In this document: positions 57,155 through 64,000 of the stretch, piece after piece
Layout: each line of letters opens with the position of its first letter
How positions within the stretch are numbered: the first letter of the stretch is position 1
NCBI RefSeq assembly: GCF_963169125.1
Contig: NC_084793.1
Coordinates: forward strand, 90,725,071-90,789,070
Origin: Humulus lupulus
Taxonomy: Eukaryota; Streptophyta; Magnoliopsida; Rosales; Cannabaceae
Direction of reading: 5' to 3'
Length of the DNA: 64,000 nt
The notes under the pieces: model-generated
Database searches by the model: none
Seen by the model: only the letters and a program-made list of their open reading frames with translations
What the model was told of the DNA's origin: nothing
Position numbers and translations under genes: made by a program

Positions 57155-59547
57155 TGTAATGCCTCGAATTCTCTGATGTGGTTTAATGGCGGGAATAGTA
57201 GGCTGGGAGGGCCATACTTGCTTAATTATGCCATTAATTGATAGAATGTGTGTATATGTGAATTATATTACAATATGATGCTAAATGCATGCATGTGGGT
57301 CCACATTTTAATTACAGGGGTGTGATGATAATTTGGCCCGTTGAGGGCATAATTGTATATTTGTATGCATGTCGGTGATATATGGTTGATGCCACATTAT
57401 AATGTGGATTTGTTCGAGCTATTCGGCATGAGACAATCTTTGATTATTAAGTGGCGGTTTAATCATAACGGGGTTAAGTTCGAGGCTCGGGATGAGTCTC
57501 GGGGTGATTTTAATGATTAGAGCATTACCGGGAGTTAAAGGGTAACGAGATATGAATTATTGGTATTTGGGATTATCGAGAATAACGGGAATTGGAGAGC
57601 GTTAGTTATGATTAACGAGATAGGTTGGAAATGATGATTTTACCCTTGGGAGGCTTTAGAAACTTTTGTTTGACCTAGGGGCATTAAGGTCATTTGACTT
57701 GAGATATATACGGTTTTGGTAACCTGTAGAAGAACAAAACAAAAACAGAGCAAGATTTCACCTCTCCCGTACATCATCCTCCTCCTTCTTCCTTTCAATT
57801 TTTGAAAGTCAAATTGAGGAATCAAGCTAGGAAATCAAGAATTTGAGTTTGTAGATTTGGTCCATCCATTGAAGGGGGTTTAATCTCGAGCTTGAGGTAA
57901 GATTCAGCCATGAAATTTCTGGTTTTACTCTGTTTTTGGTTTGGTTGGAAGCTTGAGAGTTTTGATTATAGAATTGGGTATTTGGTGTGGTTTTAAGTGG
58001 TTAAAAGCTTGGGTTTTGATGTGGGAATGTTGGTTGTGTTGTGGTGATGATTGGTGTTGATTTGAGGAAGGTTTGGTTGTGTTTGGTTTGGTTTCAGAAG
58101 AAAAAAGGGAAAAAAATCTGGGTTCTAGGTTGAGCTGCAGCTCTGTTCTTGGGCGCTGCAGCTCAAGTTGTGTGAAGGAGAAGTTGGTGCTGATGGGATA
58201 TTAGAGCTGCGGATCTAATGCTGTCAGAGAGGGTTTTGGGCCCCTGTTTTGGGTGGGGCTGCGGCTCAAAAGCTTGGGGTCGCGGCTCAAAATGGGAATT
58301 TGGCCAAAATGGGTTTTAAGTGATAGAAACTCAAACCTAAGGGCTCGGGATCAAACCTACTACCCGGTTTAGTAGAATTCGACATCTCGGAGGTTAGGAC
58401 TTGGTCCGGGAACCTTTGATTATTCATTTTATTGATGGAATCCCATAATTGGTTATGACCAGGTGACCGCTAAGGGACCAAAAGGTTGATCGTTCTCAGG
58501 GGTCATTCTTATATTAATTCTCGCTCGAACCTGAGGTAAGAAAACTACACCCTGTGTATATATGACATCCGTGATTGTTATTGAGGCATGTTGATTGATA
58601 AATGTGGACATGGATTGCCTATTAAATGCTAGCGAATGTTGTTTACTTGTATATGTACTCACTAGTCAGGGACACTGGCCTAAGAGTCAGAAATGGCATA
58701 GCGTCATGAACGCCGAGCCAAATGAAGATTAGATCTAATCGATATTAGCGTTGAATGGCTCTAAGGCATTAACGTTAGACCGACCCTAAGGTCGATGAAC
58801 TTATAAGCGCTTGTCTATTCTAAGACTAGTTACTAGAGCCAGGGCTTAAGGCCCCGGTGACTGTTTGTCACATGGCTAGGGAACGTTGTTCCAGGGTTAT
58901 GAATCTATGGTCATGAGGAAGGTTATGTTGGTGACTAGTCACCATGCACCTATCCTGTCCGAACTAATAAAAGTTCACTTATTTATTAAACCCTGGTGAC
59001 CCTATCGTCACAAGGCTAAAGGGAGCTGGATCCAACTTAGTGATTTTTGCGACTGTCACCTATTTGTTTGGACTGATGGTCCTGAATGATTATTATGATC
59101 ATTGATGATATTATATCATGCTTTATTGTGTTTTCTTGCTGGGCCTTGGCTCATGGGTGCTATGTGGTGCAGGTAAAGGGAAAGAAAAGCTCACCCAGCT
59201 TTGAGTGGAGAGCTTAGGTGGTGATGTGTACATATGCGGCTGCTTGACCACCATGGCCAAGGAGTTCTCAGAGGAACTAGGGGGTTTACCCTATTTTTGC
59301 CGCTTAGGTCGGCAGCTTTGTAATTTTGAAACAGTAATGACCTCTTTGAGTTGTAAATGACTTGTAAATGTTTTTATGGGCCCATGAACAGTTTTATGTA
59401 CTTAATAAAATATGTCCTTTCCTTTCAATTGATTTTCCACCTTAGCCTGTTAATAACACTTAGATACACATTTTTAACCAAAGGACTCGGGTAATGGGTC
59501 AAATTTCCGATTCACCGTAACTGTTCTGGGGTAACCAAGGCGTTACA
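57155..59547 (+). mobile_element. Gypsy solo LTR in the transposase, TSD GTTAG
   Basis: 2393 bp, TGTAATGCCTCG ... AAGGCGTTACA, flanked by GTTAG (57150-57154, 59548-59552). Same family as 43055-45341: shared ends, hairpins, GAGGTAAGAAA (58533-58543), TTGGCTCATGGGTGCTATGT (from 59145). It also carries GAGCTGCAGCTC-type motifs at 58125-58300. No coding region. Confidence 0.92.
58125..58300 (+). repeat. GAGCTGCAGCTC-type motif array in solo LTR
   Basis: Five versions (GAGCTGCAGCTC, GCGCTGCAGCTC, GAGCTGCGGATC, GGGCTGCGGCTC, GGTCGCGGCTC) occur at the position where the sister LTR has GGCGCCGCGGCCC motifs. Confidence 0.75.
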
Positions 59548-60874
59548 GTTAGCAATCAACGACCCATTTAGAAATGATGAAAAGTCTTTTGACGACACAA
59601 AAGAGAAAAGAATGGCTCCAACACCATTAAGTGGCTCTATGATACTGGATACGCTAGCAGGCTACCAAATTAAATTTGGGAAGACAGCTGTTAATCCTCT
59701 ATTGCCATATGGTTGGAAAAAAAAGAGTATAATTTTTGAATTGCCATATTGGAAAGATAATTTATTACGACACAATCTTGATGTGATGCATATTGAAAAG
59801 AGTGTATGTGAAAGTTTGATTGGGACATTATTGAGTTTAGATGCAAAAAACAAAGACAATTTGAATGCGCGTCTTGATTTAAAGTATATGGGTATTAGAT
59901 ATGAACTTCATCCAAAGGAGAGTGAGTATAAGAAAACTGTCATCCCCCCTGCATGTTTTACATTAAGCAAAAATGAAAAAAAATTGTCTTTTGTCGATTT
60001 CTAAAGACAATCAAAGTTCCAGATGGATATGCTGCCAACATTTCTAGATGTGTTGATGTAAGGCAAAGAAAAATTTATGGGCTCAAAAGTCATGATTTTC
60101 ATATTATTATGACTCAATTACTACCACTAGCACTGAGGGGAATATCAAGTTAGCATGTTCGTCAACATTTAAGTACTTTGAGCAACTATTTTCGCATGAT
60201 GTATTCAAAAGTTGCTCGACCACAAGATTTTATGCAACTTGAACAACAAATACCTATCATTCTTTGTAATCTTGAAAAATTATTTCCCCCATCATTTTTT
60301 GATATCATGGTTCATTTGGTGATACACTTACATATGAGGCAATAATTTCTGGACCATCAGTTTACCGTTGCATGTATCCTATTGAAAGGTAAAAATCTAG
60401 ATTGATTTTCATTTTATTTAATTGCAAGACATTTGTTTTAATATTTTTTACTAATTTTTCTATGTATAATTATAGATACTTGTCTAAGTTAAAGTCACAC
60501 GTTTGGAACAAAAGCAAACCAGAAGGTTGTATTGCCGAAGGATATTTAGCTGATGAATGTTTGACATTTTGCTCAAGATACATGGAAGGTGTGGAGACGA
60601 AATTTAATCACAAGCCTAAAAATTACATTAATATGGAATCAAATGGAGAAACACTGCCTATTTTCAAAACGACAGGTCGACATTTGGGCAAAATAGATAC
60701 ATAGACTTTAGATGAGGATACAAAAGTTAAGGCACATCGATATGTGTTATTTAATTGCAATATCGTAGATTCATTTATTGAGTAAGTGTCATTTATTATA
60801 TCTCTAATAATAATAAAAAAGTCAAACATTTTATAATTATGACTAATACTAATTCATTTTGTAGGGAACATCGT
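59548..60874 (+). pseudogene. TNP2-type CACTA transposase, 3' part
   Basis: Continues from 57154: PTPLSGSMILDTL, KKKSIIFELPYWKDNLLRHN, LDVMHIEKSVCESLIGTLL, RLDLKYMGIRYELHP. After an indel in the poly-A near 59985 comes the DUF4218 region (GYAANISRCVDVRQRKIYGL, KLFPPSFFDIMVHLVIH). Introns 60389-60475 and 60782-60864 have GT-AG ends and join in phase to YLSKLKSHVWNKSKPEGCIA and to the last visible codons EEHR. Stops occur near 60151 and 60700. Tat-C interrupts the last exon at 60874 (ATCGT at 60870-60874 is its left target copy). Confidence 0.85.
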
Positions 60875-61670
60875 TGTTATACCCAGATTTCGTGCCATGA
60901 GAATTGTGACCTCGAAAGTTGGATTCATAATGATTGAACTCGTAAAGTCTGGAATATCTTCGAAATCTAAACATCGAGCCTGCGAAGCAAAGACGACTTC
61001 GAAGATGATAGCCTCGAAATCCTCACAAGCTCGAAAGATAGACCCTGAGGTGCATCTGTTCTCGGGGATGACCTCAGATCAGGGGCTCCGAGCCTGACGC
61101 GCGTACGAGCTCGAAGTCATGTGGCCTCGGGAGATGTTATAGCTCGAAAGTCAATAAGAAACCTGGGAGAATAGGGCCTTGGTGATATAGGATAACAACT
61201 TTGAATATCCTAATGAGTCATCTATAAGAGACGCGGTCTGCATTTATTACTATAAATCCCCTACAATCAAGGGATATTATCTGATCAGTTATACGCCCCC
61301 TGATCTTCAGGGGACGTTTCCTTTTATATCGAATTGCAGGCATTTAATGCCATTTAATTTATTTGCATATATAGAGTAACTTCTCGAAATATGTGGGAGA
61401 GTATTCTGAAATCTTCTCTATAAATAGAGAAGTCATGCACCATTGTAAGAGACGGAATTTTGGTGATCTTGAGAAAAAAACTCTGAAGGATTCATCCTTG
61501 AAGAATTTTCAGAGATCATCTTAAGTTTAATAACAAAGACTCATGGACTAGGCAGATTTAACTGCTGAACCACGTAAAAAATCGTGTTTGTGTTATCATA
61601 TTTTTATTGGCCATTACTGATTATTGTTTACGTGCTCTTATTTCACTGTTGACGAAAAACGGCGTCAACA
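60875..61670 (+). mobile_element. Tat-C 5' LTR
   Basis: 796 bp, TGTTATACCC ... AACGGCGTCAACA, with TATAAATA at 61419-61426 inside a CTTCTCTATAAATAGAGAAG palindrome. It has many TCGAAA/CTCGAAAG motifs in its first 300 bp. The CGTCAACA end has an inverted partner just upstream (TGTTGACG, 61648-61655). Confidence 0.9.
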
Positions 61671-61673
61671 GTT

Positions 61674-61691
61674 TGGTGCTTTCATTGAGAG
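61674..61691 (+). other. Tat-C primer-binding site
   Basis: TGGTGCTTTCATTGAGAG, one base different from the Tat-B site, three bases after the LTR. Confidence 0.75.
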
Positions 61692-61719
61692 CCTTAAGCA
61701 TTCAATCCCTGAGTAAGTT

Positions 61720-64000
61720 ATGGCCACTAATAATCAAAACGCTCCTGAAGAGAATTACCCAAGACGTCCTGGGAAACAACCAATGGAAAACCCAGATGTC
61801 GAAGAAAGAAGTGGATCTTCCGATTCTCGGGGACCACCTGCTCCACCAAGGGATGAGGATATGTATTACAATCCTGAGCGGTATGTTCCCATTGTGGAAC
61901 TTGAGAACCGGCAACTGAAATAGCAGTTGGCAGAGGCCAACAAACGGAATGAGGAGTTGGCAAGGATACCCGCAGAGGCGCAGGTGGCTCAACCCCCGCC
62001 TCCGCGTGAAAACTAAGCCCCTCCTCCAAGGGACGTACACGTTCCTCCCCGCAGACCCCGTGGGCGTCCACGAAAAGATGCTACCACAAGAAGGCTGGCT
62101 CAACCTCCGGCACCAGCAGAGCCATCCGCTCCCCCTAGGCCCCAGAGAAGTACTCGGGCTAGGGCCCTGGTTAATCCACCTGTGGAAGTACCTGCAGGAA
62201 CTGAGAACAACCGAGCCCCTGCAGAGGCTCGGACTCAAATCCCTGGGAGCGCACCAAATGCAACCAACCCATCTCGGGAAAACTCCAGACCATCTAGGCC
62301 ACGAAATGGATGGCAGCCACCATCACCCATACGGTTCCCTCCATCACCTATAAGATATCCTTCACCCCTCGCAGGAATGCTCAACCAGTTCGAGATCAGG
62401 GCGAGAGACGTGCGGGAGGGAAACAAGGAAATGGAGAAGCTTTCCAGGAGCGGAGAGGCGCCCCATCAGAAAGAAATCAAACATCTCGGTCTCGCACGGC
62501 GGAGACGAGGCCGCATGGAAGAGATCCATCTCGAAATAACTATGCGACGAGTTTTACTAGTGACGACTCTGGAGATACCAGGTCGTTCAGCAAGCATGAT
62601 CGAGGTCGTAAGAATACTGGAAGCCGTAGAAATCGCCCCAACCTGCGAGAACACCTGAATAAGAGTCGGGGTAATGTTGACCTGATAAATCCGGACCTAA
62701 GGGATCGCTTAAATAGGTGTAAAGATCCCTTACGGAGGCGCGAACCTGGAATTGGGATCGATGACAACCGATTCTAGACAGTACCTCTCGTGGGCCCAGT
62801 CCAAGAAAGAATTTATCAGCTTGAAAAGGCCTTTAGGCTTTTGAAAAACGAGCAAGAACATGACCGATATGAAGATTCTGACGAGGAGCTTGAGCCGTTT
62901 TCTCCCCATATTTCCAACACTCCATTTCCCCAAGGGTTTCGGATCCCCTCACGTCCCAACGTTTGAGGGAAAGATCGACTCGTATAGTCTTTTGAGTACG
63001 TTCAACACCATAATGAGAGCCAGTAACGTGGGTTACGAGCTCAGATGCATGTTGTTTCCAGCATCATTGACAGGACCAGCCAAAAGCTAGTTCGAAAAAT
63101 ATAAGAGACACTCAATAAATTCTTGGGAGCAGCTGTCTAAAGACTTTAAGAAGCAGTTCAGAGCCATGATGGGGGTTAGACCAGAGGCATCAACCCTAAC
63201 TAACGTTCGGCAACAACCGGGCGAAACGTTAAAACGTTACCTCACAAGGTTTAACCTAGAAGTTTCCCGAGCTCGGAACGTAGATGACAGTGGACACCTA
63301 ATGGCTGTCCAAGCCGAAGTAATGCCAGGGAGTGCCCTCTGGGATGACATGCAAAGGAAACCGGTGAGGTCCATAACCGAGTTTAACAGACGAGCGCAGA
63401 GGTTTGTCAATGTAGAGGAGGCGAGGTCGACACTTAATGTGACTTCCCAGCCCGAAACTACAACAATAAACGTCAACTCTGCCTCAACCTCGGCGGACCC
63501 AGTAGCTTCAAAGCCTGCTGTAGAAAACCCCTCCAAGAGAAAAAAGAACGAAGGGAGTAACCCCGAGGCCGAGGGAGGAAAGAAAAAGAAAGGGGAAAGA
63601 TATTTCTCCATGTACAGAGTGTACACCGAGCTCAACGAGTCTCGGGAGAACATATACCTGGCCAATGAAAACCAGGTCCTCTTTAGGCGTCCGGACCCGA
63701 TGAGAAATCAAAAGTCCAAGAGGGACTCCAGTAAGTATTGCCGATTTCACAGAGACACCGGACATACTACCGATGAATGTCAACAGCTAAAAGATGAGAT
63801 CGAAAGATTGATCTCGAGAGGTTACTTCAGACAATATGTCAAGAACCAGAGTACTAGTCAGGCGGCCGCGAGCCAGAAAGTAGCCGCGCCTCCACCCGCA
63901 CAAAACAATAATTCTCGAGCTCGGGAAGAAGAAAGGCCCCCGCCGATAGATGGAGAGGATGTAATGACCATCTCGGGAGGGCCTCATCCCGCAGGAATGG
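61720..64000 (+). pseudogene. Tat-C gag (incomplete at window end)
   Basis: The ATG at 61720 (MATNNQNAPEENYPRRPGKQ) opens a Pro-rich N-terminus with a short coiled coil (QLAEANKRNEELAR). Then come an Arg-rich region, PNLREHLNKSRGNVDLINPD, the gag core (GFRIPSRPNV; FNTIMRASNVGYELRCMLFP; FEKYKRHSINSWEQLSKDF) and the zinc motif KYCRFHRDTGHTTDEC near 63739-63780. Breaks: TAG 61921-61923, TAA near 62014, a frame change near 62380, TAG 62775-62777, a frame change near 62955, TAG 63088-63090 (Trp expected). From 63091 to the window end the frame is open, about 300 codons. The protease should follow just outside the window. Confidence 0.88.

Larger units (their letters stand above)
47220..60874 (+). 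mobile_element. CACTA (En/Spm) transposon with two divergent genes, heavily interrupted
   Basis: The left end carries subterminal repeats (47220-47520). A minus-strand TNPA-like gene (50030-47938) and a plus-strand TNP2-type transposase (55695-60874) face away from each other across about 5.6 kb. Two solo LTRs and Tat-C interrupt it, and its right end is beyond Tat-C, probably outside the window. CACTA at 47220 may be the terminus, but the expected terminal repeat continuation is not certain. That both genes belong to one element is inference from their proximity. Confidence 0.6.
60875..64000 (+). mobile_element. Tat-C: Ty3/gypsy Tat element, 5' end only
   Basis: 5' LTR (60875-61670), primer site and gag are present, and the rest continues beyond the window. 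It is inserted in the CACTA transposase. It differs from Tat-B in LTR sequence but shares gag layout, primer site and the GTCAACA end. Lineage is assigned from gag and the primer site. Confidence 0.88.

Noticed and set aside
1..64000. tRNA, rRNA, microRNA or other RNA genes
   Set aside because: No cloverleaf-like sequence, rRNA core motif or convincing precursor was recognised by eye. A tRNAscan-SE or Infernal run would be decisive.

Overview
This window looks like nuclear DNA from a flowering plant, almost certainly a eudicot with a large, repeat-rich genome. I see no intact host gene, tRNA or rRNA. Nearly all of it is LTR retrotransposons (Ty1/copia and Ty3/gypsy), solo LTRs and one large CACTA (En/Spm) DNA transposon, nested in one another. 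The species cannot be fixed from the sequence. All family calls come from reading translated motifs, LTR ends (TG...CA) and target-site duplications (TSDs) by eye; no database search was run.

Layout. 1-3.98 kb: minus-strand SIRE-like copia gag, split by a solo LTR at 1372-3550 (TSD GTGAG). 3.98-9.6 kb: a gypsy LTR scrap, an AT-rich block, then a minus-strand copia-type element with LTR, primer-binding site and a gag-only, apparently spliced ORF. 9.65-16.85 kb: 'Tat-A', a decayed Tat-lineage gypsy element with gag and protease start, no pol, an antisense gene region and a 3' LTR. 16.85-19.5 kb: a partial gypsy LTR with its primer-binding site. 19.5-46.3 kb: a nest in which an outer copia LTR holds a gypsy solo LTR (TSD AAATG). 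That LTR holds a nearly complete copia element (TSD GTGAA) and a second solo LTR (TSD GCCAT). The left LTR of the copia element holds a full-length Tat element, 'Tat-B' (24732-36421, TSD ATAAT). 47.2-60.9 kb: a CACTA element with a minus-strand TNPA-like gene, two captured LRR exons and a plus-strand TNP2-type transposase. It is broken by two solo LTRs (53215-55265, TSD ATATT; 57155-59547, TSD GTTAG) and by 'Tat-C' (60875 to the window end).

How the parts work together. Tat-B shows the full plan: LTR, primer site, gag, protease, RT, two RNase H blocks, integrase, antisense multi-exon gene, polypurine tract, LTR. All coding units carry stops or frameshifts, so the elements could move only with proteins from elsewhere. 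The most interesting signals are the spliced antisense gene kept in two divergent Tat elements, the LRR exon pair between the two CACTA genes, GC-rich self-complementary motif arrays that recur in unrelated LTRs, and a 1.1-kb GC-rich minisatellite inside a Tat solo LTR.
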